A DNA stretch of 64,000 bases from Macrolepiota albuminosa (GCA_027475525.1 JAMWFC010000047.1:51111-115110), one strand, 5' to 3'; shown: positions 1 to 12,307, numbered from the stretch's first letter. Numbers and translations are program-made. The notes: generated by a model from the letters alone, not told the origin.

Positions 1-788
1 CTGCTGCTGCCACTTCACTCATCACTGCTGTTGTCACTGCCACTCTGTCTATTATTGCTACCATCACTGCTGCTTCATCTGTCTTCATTGTCATCATTGC
101 TTCTTCTAAAGTTGATACTACCATCACAATTATTTTATCCTATATTGGCATGGGCTGGCCAGCATTTGCTGCCACTTCCATTCAAGTTCCTGGTATCACC
201 ACATTCCTGTATTGGTGCATTGTCAACAGACTTCCCAACTGATCAATTTCTTATATAAGCTCTGATGGAATATGCTGGAGCAGCCCTTGCTAGATGAGAG
301 TAAGCATCAAGAAACTCCTATCCAACAATAGTCAGTATTTGTGCACCTCTCCTAGATGTGAAAATGTATCAGATATATAGTATGGAACATAGAGTCACTT
401 ATATATAACATCTTTCTGGGATGATGCCAACATGTTCAACAGCCAGTTTCTCCTTCATAAAATCCATGGCTATGCTGTCTCCATTTGCTGTATTGCCTGC
501 CATATCTTCTTCATCTCTGACACCCCAGGTGCTGCATTGTCCAACCCTTGATTCTCAATATGCTCCACTCATGTCCACAAACCAGCCAACTTATCTTTGA
601 TAGCCATGCATGCCACTAAAGCAGCGTCCCTGACTCCAAATGCTCTGTCCCTGTTGCGAATCACTATGTTCTACTCTTTCCACATGGTCTTCCAAGTGCA
701 CTATTCCTGCAAAAGATCCTCTTGCATGTGCTGTAACTGTAAGGTTATCTGGTGCTCAGTTGCCAGAGCCTCTTGCAAATGCTGGCAC
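1..788 (-). pseudogene. remnant of an older antisense accessory gene (left part)
   Basis: This is decayed DNA to the left of element C. At the left edge it is rich in short CTG/CAT-type repeats that read as Ser/Leu runs and carry no convincing gene. The last 200 bases read on the minus strand as a charged helical stretch (LQEALATEHQITLQLQHMQE, then NRDRAFGVRDAALVACMAIK) broken by TAG stops. This resembles the coiled-coil C-terminus of the antisense genes in elements A, B and C. The target duplication GGCAC joins it to 23392 onward, where a zinc-cluster segment lies on the same strand. I infer that both halves belong to one older gene that C split. The family link is an inference from layout, not from a search. 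Confidence 0.35.
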
Positions 789-1508
789 TGTCACGACCCC
801 TCCCCGTGACACCCCCGGAACACCATCCGGGACCCTCCCTCTGACCCCACAGGACATGCCCCGCCATCCCGGCTACCGACACCACCATTACACGCATCAA
901 GGGCTGCCATCAGCCGCCGCTGGCCCTAATCAATGATCAGATCACGCGCATCATGCATCACAGCTCCCTCCGCGCCAATTGATCGCGTGCCCCACACGCG
1001 CGATTCAGGTATACAGTCCCTGCCCGCTACTCAATGACCCCCGGAACCCATCCCAGACACCCCAGAACCCCGAGACCCGGTCCCGTAGTACTTATAGCGT
1101 AGTTCCCCATTGTATTTGTTAGTCTTGATATTACACTGCTTTATGTTTGCATTACTTGAATTGTTGCATGCCCTCTGTTTGACTGGTACGCATTGACTGG
1201 CACGCTTTGACTAGCATGCTTGAATACTCGCGTGCTCTAAGATTGGTACGCACTTCGCAACTTTAATCTGCTAACTTGGTCTCGTCTTAGAACCTCCGGT
1301 TCACGACTCAACCCCCATCCGAATCCCTCAGCTACTCACAACCCAAAACCCCCAGGCCGAGTCTCTTCTCCCGGGATTGCCCCTGTCCGCGTTTTAAACC
1401 CTGGAGTCCTAGCCCCAGAGTTCCAGACATCCGAGTATCTGTAGGTCAAGTCCGCATTGTAAGGGCGATTGCTTTCCTGGAAAGCCCCCGACTCAGCGGA
1501 ACCTGACA
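789..1508 (+). repeat. Element C 5' LTR
   Basis: 720 bp, running from TGTCACGACC to GAACCTGACA with 5-bp inverted ends TGTCA/TGACA. Homologous LTRs are at 22471-23386 and 45508-46324. A TATA-like CTTATAGC lies at 1091-1098, with the predicted transcript start 28 bases downstream at 1121. The middle part has short repeats of the type GACTGGTACGC/GACTGGCACGC. Confidence 0.92.
1091..1133 (+). promoter_or_regulatory. Element C LTR core promoter and predicted RNA 5' end
   Basis: A TATA-like element at 1093-1098 precedes AGTCTTGATATTA (1121-1133). Those 13 bases are the exact reverse complement of the bases directly after the LTR (1509-1521), and the match ends abruptly at 1121. By analogy with Tf1-type elements, 1121 would be the first transcribed base. 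The same word is present in the other two LTRs, near 22846, and near 45873 with its last base changed. Confidence 0.6.
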
Positions 1509-1521
1509 TAATATCAAGACT
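1509..1521 (+). other. Element C self-complementary primer binding site
   Basis: TAATATCAAGACT starts at the first base after the 5' LTR and does not begin with TGG, as a tRNA-primed site would. It pairs perfectly with 1121-1133 in the LTR. This is the known arrangement of Tf1/sushi-group elements, in which the folded 5' end of the RNA primes minus-strand DNA synthesis. Confidence 0.7.
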
Positions 1522-2451
1522 CCCTCCTTACACCGTTCTTGATGGCTATGTATACTCATACCTACTACCCCACAGGCTACCAGACCAACCCTTACGGGCG
1601 CCCGGTCTCTGATCACTACCCCGCACAGACCCCTTGCCCCGCCTACCCACCCCTCCCGTACAAACCCCAATACCTCCACCGCTACTGGGCCCCTGACCCA
1701 TCTCTCTACAATCTGGGGCCCTCAGCCAGCTGGGCCCCTCCGCCCAACCTAGTCATGGCACGACCCGTGGAGGTCCCCTTGTACTGGAGCATTCCCGGGG
1801 GCCTACCGGAGACACCACCAGTCCCTAGTGGACCTCGCCCGGTACCCCCCAGTGAGGGCCCCTTTGCACCCACCTCCTACTACGGTTACCAGCGCCCTGC
1901 CCCCCAACCCCGGGGTCCTCTCCACTACAACTATCCCTCTTGACACTACTCAACCGCCGCCCCACCCGCTTGGACTCCACCCTTGCCGATGGGACGACGA
2001 CGTCTCGAAGACTACAAATGGCAATGGGACAAAGTGCTCCGCTTGCTCAGGATCTCGCTGGAGGACTTCACTCAATGGGCAAGGGCGCTACTCACGGAAC
2101 TCGGACACGACAACTTCGCAGGCACTCCGGAGGAATGGGCCTACTGCTTGGTCGAATTCAGGGATTGCCTCACACGAGGAGAACTCCCGGAGCAGACTAT
2201 GGTAAAGTATCGGCACAACACGATCCTCTGCGAAGAGTTGCGACAACTGCTCGATGAAGTCCACACATCCCCCTCCCTCTGACCCCTCAACGACCCCGCA
2301 GACCTGGGCCGCTCGATTCACATCCAGTGGGAACCACCGGAACCGGCCCCGGCAGCCCCCGCGGTCCCCACTCCGGAGCAACGACAACGGGAAGAGCGAC
2401 AAAACGCCTTGGCCATACTACGGTCCCTCAACCCGATGGGAGGGCTATTCA

Positions 2452-2605
2452 ATCAGCCCGCGGCCCGCATGGTAGGCTTGTCAACTCGCCGTAGGGCTAA
2501 CTCCGTTCCTAGCACCTTCGAGACCTGGATCAGCCCGCGGCCCGCATGGTAGGCTTGTCAACTCGCCGTAGGGCTAACTCCGTTCCTAGCACCTTCGAGA
2601 CCTGG
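2452..2605 (+). repeat. 77-bp direct tandem duplication 1
   Basis: Two copies with period exactly 77 (starts 2452 and 2529), inside the gag of element C. It shifts the frame. Confidence 0.95.
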
Positions 2606-2721
2606 GGACAGCCCCAGAGACCCCTGGAACCCCTCCCACAAACGGTAGGGCTAACTCCGTTCCTAGCACCTTCGAGACCTGGGGACAGCCCCAGAGACCC
2701 CTGGAACCCCTCCCACAAACG
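2568..2721 (+). repeat. 77-bp direct tandem duplication 2
   Basis: Starts at 2568 and 2645, overlapping duplication 1. It covers the stretch from GTAGGGCTAAC to CCCACAAACG in gag. Confidence 0.95.
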
Positions 2722-3710
2722 GACAATGCCCGACCCCCAGCCCCGGCAAACCCTGGCAGACCCCGCACGGACACCCCTAGCATGGACGACACGCTGTGCT
2801 ACATCGACGAGCTCACGTGTGGCAACAACGAACCACGTCCTGCACCCGCGCCCGTCCCGGTACCGCCCCCTACGTCAGCCCCGGCCCCTCTGGAACCCAA
2901 CTTCCACCGTGACCCCCCACCCCACTTCAATCTGCAGAACCTCCCACGGCCTCCGATGCAAGCGCGACCTTCCCAGGTTGAACGTCCCCCGTGCAACCCA
3001 GCACCCGACCTGGCACCCGGCCCTCCTCAGATCGACCTGACACCACTGAACCCTCCCCGACCGCCTCCGCCACCCCCAGCTGAGCTTCGAGGACGACCCC
3101 CAGGCCCCCCACCTCCGCCACCTCCTGCGTGGAGACCTGGGCCTCCCCCTGGCAGAAACAAACCCCCCTAGGACAACGGACCCCCCGGGCATGGACCCCC
3201 AGGTGAGCCACCCGGAGGAGGCCCTCCAGGCGGGTGGGGTCCTGCCCTCGGTGCCTTTCCTCTACAAGAAGGGGGGGTAACCATTACTACTACTACTACA
3301 ATGCCGGCCCCCCTCTCCGCAACGCTACCAGACTGGATGACGCTTGCGACGCCCTCGCCCGCAAAGGACGTCTGGACATTCAAAAGCCCGACGCATTCAT
3401 GGGCCGGGACCCCTGAAAATGGCATATATTCCTCACTCAGTGTCTTAATACGTTTCAGGCAAAACCACTTACGTTTCAGGTTGACAGCTCCCGGGTGGCC
3501 TTTGCCGCCTCGTACCTCCAGGGGATCGCCTTCGACCATTACACGGCCCTCATCCAGTTCGATCCCAACAACCCGGCACTCTCACGCTGGCAAGCCTTCG
3601 TCGACGAGTTCTCCAGGAAATTCGAGATCTATGACACTGTGGCCGAAGCCGAGGACAACCTCTTCAACCTCCAGATGCACTCTGAAGAACGTTTCACTAC
3701 CTTCATCGTA

Positions 3711-3864
3711 CGTTTTGAGAAGGAAGCTTACAAGACAGGTTGGAACTACAGCGCCCTCCGGTACGCCCTGCCGCAACGTATCAAGGACGTTTTGAGAAGG
3801 AAGCTTACAAGACAGGTTGGAACTACAGCGCCCTCCGGTACGCCCTGCCGCAACGTATCAAGGA
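3711..3864 (+). repeat. 77-bp direct tandem duplication 3
   Basis: Starts at 3711 and 3788, inside the conserved gag core of element C. The protein text after FEKEAYKTGWNYSALRY appears twice in two different frames. Confidence 0.95.
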
Positions 3865-4475
3865 CGTCCTCCGACTCGCCCCAAAACAACCCTCCTACGA
3901 CGGATACAAGGCCCTCGTCATGCAGATCAACCAACGCTACTGGGAAGACCACAGCGAGTACTCGAACTCCTGACCCCCCTGGAACTCTAGGGGAGGACCC
4001 CCATGGCCCTCCGGTGAAACCCCCAACCCCCAAATCTGAAACCCCGGTCCCCCCGCATTCTCTGGCGGCCAACCCCCAGTGAGTCGCGGCCTGCCCAATA
4101 CTAACCCCAGCAGCGGCGCCTGCCCCCAGGCCCAACTCAACACCGCTGTGGCCGCCAACGACCTGGGCGACGTGCCAAACCCCGAGGAACCCCCGCAAGA
4201 CTCTGAAGATCCCGACTTCACCGACGAACAGGACGAAGAAGCCCTCTGGGCCAACCGGCTCTCGAAAAAGGGGCGACTCTGGGTTGAGATCCCGAAGGAT
4301 GTGCAGGAACGGTGGAGAAGGGAGGGTGCCTGCATACTCTGCGGTGAGAAAGACCACTTCATCTCCGAGTGCCCCCAACGACAGGTCATGGGACATGCCA
4401 CCTGGACCTTCGAAGAGGAGGACGCCACTTACGAGTATTCGGAAAACGACCTGGTGATTTAGACCCGGAAGACGC

Positions 4476-5426
4476 TGATGACGCCCAAAGTTTGGTCAGT
4501 AACAAATGTAACTATAGTGTTACCGTACCAAGAGTTTGCGTTGGGCGCACTATAAGTGATGTGAGGAGTCCCGGGCAGGTCCCAGAGAACGCGCCTGTGA
4601 AAATGGGTAAAAGTCGGTAACGGGGTTGGCAAGTGTCAAGCGCTAAGGTAAAGCGCTTATGAAAGAAGCGGTAAGTGACACGGCAATGTGAGCGGCAAGA
4701 GCAACGTAAGCTTAGCGAAGTCTAAGCGGCAATAATGCCTGCCGTAATTGCAAGGCGCGAGTATGTCGAGTGTTGGCGAGCGTCTGCAACTGCCGATGAG
4801 TTTGACGTTGCCGACCGTAGCGTAAATGAGCTCTTGAGCGTAAGGGAGACTGAAGAAAGGGGAGTAGTGAACTCTGGTCTATTGTTCTCTGATGTATGTA
4901 CAAGTCGGTAAGTACTATATATACTACAAGGAGTTCACCGTTGCCAGTGACCAACCATCGCCAAAGTGCGGTAAATTGGAAAATTTTATAGGGGTAGCTC
5001 CAACGGTTTCAGATCCCTACCGTCCATTCAAGAGCCTTAGCGATGCCAGGCGACAGATCGCGAAGCTAAACCATCACTCCATCACCCTTCTGTCTGTCAG
5101 AGCACTTAAGCGATGTCAGGTGCCAAATCAAGACGCTAAGCGGTGTCAGATGCCAAGGTCAAACGCCAAGCTGTCCGTCAGTTTTTGATAGATCATCAGG
5201 CTTCTCGCTAAGCGCTGTCGTCAGTGACTGATGCCATCTGTCAGTTGTCATTCTTGCTGCCGTTGGCGCTATCACTGATCGGATCTGCTTCTTGCCGTGC
5301 GCGGCCGTCAGAAATGGCTTAAAATAGGTAGAACACGTGCGCTAAGTTCGGAACGAGTGCGGCAAGGTTTCCGGAGCCGGTGCCGAGCCTGCCGTTGATG
5401 CGCCTAACCTGTATAGGGTCCTATCA
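4476..5426 (-). repeat. Element A 3' LTR
   Basis: 951 bp. On the element's own strand it begins TGATAGGACCC and ends GGGCGTCATCA, with TGAT/ATCA inverted ends. The polypurine tract adjoins it at 5427. Direct words such as GGCAAG, TTGGCG and CGGTAA are spread over the LTR and internal region. Confidence 0.93.
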
Positions 5427-5438
5427 TCTCCCCCCAAC
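5427..5438 (-). other. Element A polypurine tract
   Basis: On the minus strand it reads GTTGGGGGGAGA, directly followed by the 3' LTR start TGATAGG. This is the usual primer for plus-strand DNA. The same tract precedes the 3' LTR of element B (42211-42222). Confidence 0.85.
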
Positions 5439-5595
5439 TGAAAAATTGACTGTCCTCAGTCACCAAATAAGGCTACCGTTACCGCTTTTGTGACAAGTGG
5501 TCCGTGCGTTCTTGAGATTTGGTTTATAGTCCTGGCGCATGAGTGTGGACTTCGTTTCTTCTCCCCATCTTTTCCTGGCGCTCAATTAAAATAAA

Positions 5596-7985
5596 ATGTC
5601 TTTCCGCATTCCAACTCCGCCCCCTGTCCCATCTCTAGCTGCCCAGGAAGCGGCCTATGCTTATATTGCCAAGGCCAACAACTTCATTCGCCATATCAAG
5701 GGCGTTGGCGCCGAGGTGTCTCAAAAATTAGTCGTTGGCGTGATGAAACTTCTGGAGCGATGGTACGAGGTTCGTGTCCTTGGCGTAGGCTGGGACAGAG
5801 AAATCAAGGTGCGGAAGTGGTGCCGTGCGCGGTATGTTGACAATCTTGGCGCCAAGTGGTTAGCGCCCTTCTCTCGTTTTGTAAGTTGTCTCTGCTGCCT
5901 GCCGTGTCGCTTAGCTGATTGCTCCCTAGGCGCCTCCTCCTGTCCCCACTATCAAGGATGAGTTGGAGGACATTCTGTCCGGGGCGTTGCCGATGACGGT
6001 AAGCGCGCCTGCGGCAGAGTGAGTATTTCTAACCGCTTCATCCTAACTTAGCTCTGGTCTGATTTATCCCCACACAGCAAACAAGAGGTGTTGGCGCCGT
6101 TGGCGCGTATGCAGGTGGAGGAGGAGATCGCGGCAAGGCAGGAGGAGGTTTCTCAAGACGCCCGCGAGATTACCAGGGCGCTAGAGGAGCGGGAGAGAGT
6201 GGCAGCATTGGCGGCAGAGATGGAGGACGTTGCCGTTGAGAGGCAGGCGGTAGCAGAGGGATCTGGCAAGGTAGGTCGCGCTGGTAGCACTTCGAGCCCA
6301 GTGCTGCCGGCTAGCAAGTCGGGCTCGCCGAGGAAGCCGGTAGGCGCTTCCAAACGCAAGGTAAGTACTGAATTTTGCTTGCCGTTGCCGACTGTCATTA
6401 ACAACATCTGCAGAGTCGCAAGGCGGCTCCTCAATACGCGGTGAGTGGTACTTTCTTTTTGAACTTGAATTACTAAGTTTCTGTAGGCGCCAACCCAAAG
6501 CTCCTTTGATGACAAGGAGCTGAAAAGTTTGCTTTTGCCGCGTCGGGAGGAGGCCGTTCTTGACAAGGGGCAAGAGGCCGGGATCGTGATGGAGGAGATG
6601 AAGGGAAAGAAGACCGTTTCCCTGGCGACCCGGCAAGCATTTAAGGAGGCGCGTGGAGCGGTAAGTAATTCTTCTGTCTTTTTGAGCTCTCGCTGACTTA
6701 TAGCGCTAGTGCAACAAGTGCTGGGCCGACAACGACCCAGAAGGCTGTTGGTTCCCGACTGGGGCCCAGCCATGTTATCGTTGTGGCGCTCTCAAGCGCA
6801 CTTGCACTATCGATGGGGCCAAAAGTCGCGAGCGTGGCGGCGCACCAGACGCCCTCGTCGAGAAGATGTTTTCCTGTGCGGTGTTGGTTAGGAGGGCTAG
6901 GGAGTTTGTGGAGGGACAGAGGAAGAAGGTCGCTGCCGGCAGTATGGCAGCTGTTGGACAAGCCTCCTTGGCGTTGCCAACGCGCCAAGGAGATGGATCA
7001 GAAACAGTCGGCAACCGAGGCGCTGGCGAGCGCCAAGGGACTTTGGTCCCAGAAAAACAACAAGCCCCTTCCCCCAGCAAAGGGAAGGGCAAAGCAAAGC
7101 GCCCTCGTGTGGTCTCGTCGTCGCCTTCCCCCTCGCCAGCCCCAAAAGACACTGAGATGGAAGACCTGGAGAAGGCGTTGGCAGCTAGTCGCCTCCCGCC
7201 TCGTGACAGAGGCTGGCCCCAGTGGTCTCTTGTCACCTATTCACTTGGCGGCAAGACCTCTTGGTGGGGAGCAGGAGGAGGGAGAGCGGGCGGCAATTGG
7301 CGACTCGGCGCCTCAAGAGGAGCGGGAAGACGCTCCCGCAGATGTCGAGATGGGGGAGGAGGAGAGGGCAGAGGGAGCGGCAACGGGAGGGGATGAGGAC
7401 GCCGAGGGTGAAGGAGAAACCCTGGCGACGCAACACGACGGTGGCGAGGAGGTGGTAGCGGGAGAGGGTGAGGGAGCAGCAGGAGTCACCAGGAAGGAGC
7501 CTGACTGGCGCTGGCTACCGCCTTACGGTAACGTCGCCTCCTGGGAGGTTTCTGACCCCAAGGACGTTGCCGGATTGAAGCCTAGGTGATCCATCGTCGC
7601 CAGAGTAAACCCTGCCTGGACTCCCCAGCCGCAGCCAACGGTTACTGGCAACGCTTTCAACTGGCTGGGGCAAGACCTCGTATACCCGGTGGTGGCGCTT
7701 AACCCGCAGGAGATGCTGGAGAGGTTTTTGACAAGGGCGGCAACGATGGCGTCGTCTATGGAGCGGGAACGGGAGCGAGTCCGGGGGCAGCTGATGGCGC
7801 TGCGCTTGCGCTATTCTAACTTGGGTTGCAGCCTCCATGTCTTGCACGATTACCAAGCGGATTGCCAAGCCGCTATGGATTGGCAAGCTGCCAACAACAT
7901 CTTGCCGGATGACCTCCTCCCGCTTCGCAATTCCTCTTTGCCAGCTTCCGATGACTCCCTACCAATGGACGATGAGAGCGACTGA
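5596..7985 (+). pseudogene. Antisense accessory gene of element A, zinc-cluster protein, frameshifted
   Basis: This gene runs opposite to gag-pol of element A and starts 169 bp from the 3' LTR. Exons by homology to element B and splice signals are 5596-5880, 5930-5998, 6052-6360, 6414-6440, 6487-6660 and 6710-7985; all introns are GT-AG and keep phase 0. The product begins MSFRIPTPPPVP, then has an Ala/Glu-rich coiled-coil segment (exon 3) and a six-cysteine cluster at the start of exon 6 (C-X2-C-X8-C-X8-C-X2-C-X6-C, from CNKCWADNDPEGC). A basic SKGKGKAKR plus Ser-Pro stretch, a long acidic Glu/Gly region and a coiled coil (MERERERVRGQLMALRLRYS) follow. Compared with element B it has an extra base or equivalent indel near 7200 and a second frame change before about 7600. 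Its role is unknown; DNA or RNA binding in the nucleus is an inference. Confidence 0.75.
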
Positions 7986-8497
7986 GCGGACCTTAGCGTA
8001 GAGTGGCCGCTGTGTATATAAATTTCCTTTGCTGATTTGATATATATTTGTTTTTGCCGCTTCCTTGCCGAGTAGACGGATGAGTCTAGTAATCTGAGTT
8101 AGCGCAACAGCACAGGGTAAGTCAAGTAAGTAAAGCAAAGAGAAAGCAAGCGGCAAGTATTCTAAGGTAGGTTCTTAGCAAAAATAGTAGTAGGTGAGGG
8201 ACTTAGACAAATTTTGAGGAAAAAGAGAAACACTCAGTAAATCATCATAGCGAAAAACCCTTGGCGAGAGCTGCGCATGGCGCTGAGCGTTGGCGACACG
8301 CTAGCGCTGCGACTTGACTACGTAAGGAATTGTCTGTTTGATATAGTATAGTAAGTATCGGCAAGAAAGATAAGTAAGATAAGTAATAGAAAGAAAGAGC
8401 TTATCAATATATAGTCTTTTCTAATCAGTAAGTATCGGCAAGAAAGATAAGTAAGGTAAGTAATAGAAAGAAAGAGCTTATCAATATATAGTCTTTT
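7986..8497. other. Non-coding spacer between the accessory gene and pol of element A
   Basis: These 512 bases lie between two convergent stop codons. They contain AGTAAG/AGATAAG-rich sequence and the 77-bp duplication at 8351. No gene is seen. It would hold the 3' ends of both transcripts. Confidence 0.6.
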
Positions 8498-8504
8498 CTA
8501 ATCT
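8351..8504 (+). repeat. 77-bp direct tandem duplication 4
   Basis: Starts at 8351 and 8428, with one mismatch (AGATAAG/AGGTAAG). It lies in the spacer after pol of element A. Confidence 0.93.
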
Positions 8505-8560
8505 GGTTCTTCTTCTTCAACTAGAGTCGGCAAGTCATCATCGTCCAGTAATTCTGTTTC

Positions 8561-8714
8561 TTCAAGTTCTCTTAACTTGGCGGTGTCGATATCTAGCGCT
8601 TCCAACGGCAAGTCAATCTGTTCTCTGGCGAGGTTTCTTCAAGTTCTCTTAACTTGGCGGTGTCGATATCTAGCGCTTCCAACGGCAAGTCAATCTGTTC
8701 TCTGGCGAGATACG
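8561..8714 (+). repeat. 77-bp direct tandem duplication 5
   Basis: Starts at 8561 and 8638. It lies within the C-terminal end of element A pol and replaces the normal acidic tail by a frameshifted one. Confidence 0.95.
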
Positions 8715-10474
8715 GTAATAGGCGAAAGGCGGCAACAGGTCGATGCAGAACTGAACCATCTAATTCACAGAGCACATAAGCGCCTCCACGGTTACGAGAG
8801 ATAACTACCAAGGGTCCTAGGTAGCGTGGGCGCATTTTCTTGTTGTAAGAGGTCTCGATTTTGGAGTTGCGCATAAGTACTAGCGCTCCTCTCAGGAAGT
8901 TGTAATCCTTGATGGTAGCGCTATGCTCGGTTTCGAATCGTAATGCTGCTTGGCGACGGGCGCTAAAGACTACCTCGTGGAGTCGCTCTAAATCTTCTTT
9001 CCTTTGCTGGAGATCAATAGCTCGTCTGGCAATCAGGTCGGTAGTCGCTAAGATGCTGTTGGGTGCTGGCTGAAGGTAGGTCGCTTCTATAATGTTGGCA
9101 GGGAGTAACGGATGGGTGCCAGTAGCCACGTAATAGGGAGAACAACCCATGCGCTTACGAATGGTAACTCTTTCCGACCAAAATACTGAATAAGTCGCTT
9201 CACTCCAACAAGACTCGTCGCCATTGACTGCCTTGAAGAGCGCTTGCCGAATGTCAAAGTGTGGTCTCTCTACCAGGCCATTGGCGCGTTTGTTGTAGCC
9301 AGATACTCGAATGTGATGAATGTTGTATTTCTTGGCGAGATATGTTAGCGCTTTGATGATGGGCGCACCGTTATCCGTGACGATTTCTCTTAGCGCTCCC
9401 CAACGGCAGATGACGTCCTCAAATAGCCACTTGGCGACCGCCTCTGTATTTTCTCTTTGGAGCATTCGAAATTCAGGCCAGTGGATTAGCGAGCAACGAC
9501 CTTGAATGATGTACTTGTAGCGACCAGATTTGGGCATGTGCATGGTGTCGACGTAGATTTTGCTGAAGAGGGGAGCTGGCGTTGCAACGGTTGGCAGGAT
9601 GAGCACTTGGCGTGTCTGTTGAATTTGGCAAAGGTGGCAAGTCCTAATGTACCAGGCGATGTCGGCACTAGCGTGTGGCCACCAGAATCGTTCTAGCAGA
9701 GAAGCTCGGGTAGCGTACAGACCTCTATGTCCTAGTTCGTCATGCATGGCACGCAGAACTCGTAAGCGACTTTCTGGCTTGATGATCAGCTTATGAGCGC
9801 CATCTCGATTTCGTCGCCAAAGTCGGTTGTCGGTAAAGAAGAAGTGGGTGGCATATCGGATAAAGGTTGCGTATTGCTCATCAGTAAGGCCTGGAGGTCG
9901 CTTAAGGTCTTGTATCCATCGTTCAACAATTAAAAAGCGACTGTCTTCTGCCTTTGCTTTGGCGGATCGGGGAACGGCATCGTAGATCAAGTTTTTGCTG
10001 TCTTCTCTTAGCGGATGTGGTTCTTGTACGACTTTTACTGGAGGCGAGTTTTGTCCAAGGATGCTTGCCGTGTAGAATGTGAGGGGTGCGCTAAAGATCT
10101 CGGGGTGGTAAGGGACAATGGGATGTAGAAGAATGCTGGCAGGCTGTTGCCGTCGTAGTAGGGGGATTGGCTGTTGTATAAGGTGCACGAAACCATGTAG
10201 TCGGTCGATCCAGTCCTCGAAATCGCTATCAGCCTGTGGATCCACTGCCGGGTCGCCAGGCTGCCGTGGTCGCCTAGAAAGTCCATCTGGTCCGTGGAAA
10301 GAGCTCTTGACGTGTACCAACTCAAAGTGAAACATGAGGATGGCGACTACCCACCGGTTCATGCTAGCGGATGGCTGGATGTCGGGATTCTGCAGCATGC
10401 CTTTGATGTACCTAGCGTCGACTTCAACGATAAGGTTCCGTACGCCAATCAAATACATCTTTAGCGACCGGAAG

Positions 10475-10628
10475 GCTTTGAAGAGTCCATAGAGCTCTAG
10501 CTTAGGCTGACTGTAGCGAGACTCTCTGTCATTTAGCGTGATAGACCCAAAGCTTTGAAGAGTCCATAGAGCTCTAGCTTAGGCTGACTGTAGCGAGACT
10601 CTCTGTCATTTAGCGTGATAGACCCAAA
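10475..10628 (+). repeat. 77-bp direct tandem duplication 6
   Basis: Starts at 10475 and 10552, in the RNase H region of element A. It separates two parts of pol that share a frame once 77 bases are removed. Confidence 0.95.
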
Positions 10629-11665
10629 GCGGTTGTAGCGTCGCTGTTTCCGATTGTCGCTAAGGCACTGGCACAGAAAGTAACCAACGGCAATGTACGA
10701 GGTATCCACCGCCAAGATAACAGGGTCGGCAGAGGTATAATCGATGGGGACTAGGGGTTTGGCGTCTTGTAGGGCTTTTACTAAGTCTTGTTGGGCAGTG
10801 ACCTGGTCTGGCCCAAATTCGAAGGGCTTGTTAGCGCGGGTGAGTCGGTTAAGGGCATGTGCGCGATGGGCGAAATTCTTGACGAATATCCTAAGAATGC
10901 CAACGGTACCAAGAAAGGCGTGAACTTCAGATAGGTCGTGGCAAGGACCCCAGCGCTCTAGGAGTGCTAAGCGAGACTCGTCGGGAACTCGACTGTCGGG
11001 AGTGCAAATGTGACCAAGTATTTTGAACCTTGGCGCGCAAAGGAGGAGTTTGTGACTGCTGGCCTTTGACGCCAACGTCATCAATGAAGCTAAGGACATG
11101 GTGCGGTATCTTGGCTTGGAGGATGAATGTGATGTCGTCATGGAATATGGGGACTGAGTTTGTCCATCCCATCGGTAAGGTGACTAGGTGCAAGGCGCCA
11201 AACGGAGTTTGAAAAGTGGTAAGGTCACGGGAAGAAGGGTGTATCAGACGTTCATCGTAGCCAACGTAAAGGTCAAGGGTGGCGCCACAAATGCGCCTGG
11301 CAAAGGACTCGGCAACGTGGTCAGGGAAAGGCGGTACGCCAGAGTGTCGTATTGTAACTCTATTCAGCGGCTCAAGACTGTGGACTATGCGTAGATTGCC
11401 GTTCTTTTTGAGGATGCAGAACCAACGGGAGTGGTAAGAACTATTGGAGGGCTCGTAGACACCAGCCTTAATCTTGGTCCTAATAATTTGACAGACCTCG
11501 GCTTCGATTCCAGGCGGTAACGGTCGGTTGTGCTCAGTCCATGGTACGTGAGGAATGGTCGGGATGACGACAGGCGGGAAGAAATCCGTACGTAGACTAC
11601 CGCGTTCTGAGTCCTCCCAAACAAAGGCTTTGTCTTGCTTAGCGACAAGATCGGTAAGGACGTTT

Positions 11666-11819
11666 AACTCATCTTTGGTCAAAAATCCTGTGTCGTGCTC
11701 CTTGGCAAACTGCTGCTGGCGCTCTGTGGTAAAACGTCCTGTAACTCATCTTTGGTCAAAAATCCTGTGTCGTGCTCCTTGGCAAACTGCTGCTGGCGCT
11801 CTGTGGTAAAACGTCCTGT
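11666..11819 (+). repeat. 77-bp direct tandem duplication 7
   Basis: Starts at 11666 and 11743, in the segment before the reverse transcriptase of element A. It shifts the frame. Confidence 0.95.
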
Positions 11820-12307
11820 GGGCTGAAAGGGTGGCAGATTTGGTGATAAGGTTGGTATGTCGGCAAGAGGGTCGCCAATAATCTGGCGCTCGATTCTAAA
11901 CGTCTCGGGAGAGTGCGTAGCGACGGGTTTTGTTTTAAGTGCAACTGGCTTATATTTCTTTTTGACTTGAACCCCTTTCCTTTTGGGAGCGTTAGCTTGG
12001 TTATATACAGAAGTGGAAAGGGGAACTGTAGCCTGAGGGGTGGCAAGTCCAAGAACGGCAGGAGACGAGGCTCCGGGAAGAGTAGTGAGATAAGTATCGG
12101 TAGACGCTATACTTTGAAAGGATTCGGAAGCGGTAAGGTACAAGTAGGCAAGAGAGGAGTCGGTAATGTTTTGATTTTTCTGGGAAGGCTCCGTGTCGGT
12201 AGTAGTTAAAACATCTTGGTCAAGAAAAGCAGTAGACATAACAGTTACAAGACCAGTTGAATGGTCATATTCCAGCGTTAGCGCCACATCTCCGTGATCG
12301 TTGCCAA

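Larger units (their letters stand above)
1542..4462 (+). pseudogene. gag: Element C gag (broken)
   Basis: This is the structural polyprotein of element C, which would form the particle and bind the RNA. The first ATG is at 1542, 33 bases after the LTR. The N-terminus is Pro/Tyr-rich, followed by a charged helical part (about 1983-2450), a long Pro-rich stretch (2780-3170), a conserved gag core (3495-3960, with the text FAASYLQGIAFDHYTALIQF), and a CCHC zinc knuckle CILCGEKDHFISEC near 4330. In-frame TGA stops lie at 1941, 2280, about 3970 and about 4036. Three 77-bp duplications (2452, 2568, 3711) shift the frame; removing the one at 3711 puts the two halves of the gag core back in one frame. 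The ORF ends in TAG at 4460, next to a pol frame shifted by -1. Confidence 0.85.

Noticed and set aside
1446..1679. Minus-strand ORF across the LTR/gag border
   Set aside because: It is a shadow of the LTR end and gag N-terminus; the opposite frame carries the gag text.
2782..3171. Pro-rich ORF in element C as a separate gene
   Set aside because: It lies in the Pro-rich spacer of gag between broken gag frames and has no independent features.
8351..8504. 77-bp tandem repeats as minisatellites or regulatory repeats
   Set aside because: The same length occurs at 18 unrelated sites, always as a pair, so an assembly cause is far more likely than biology.
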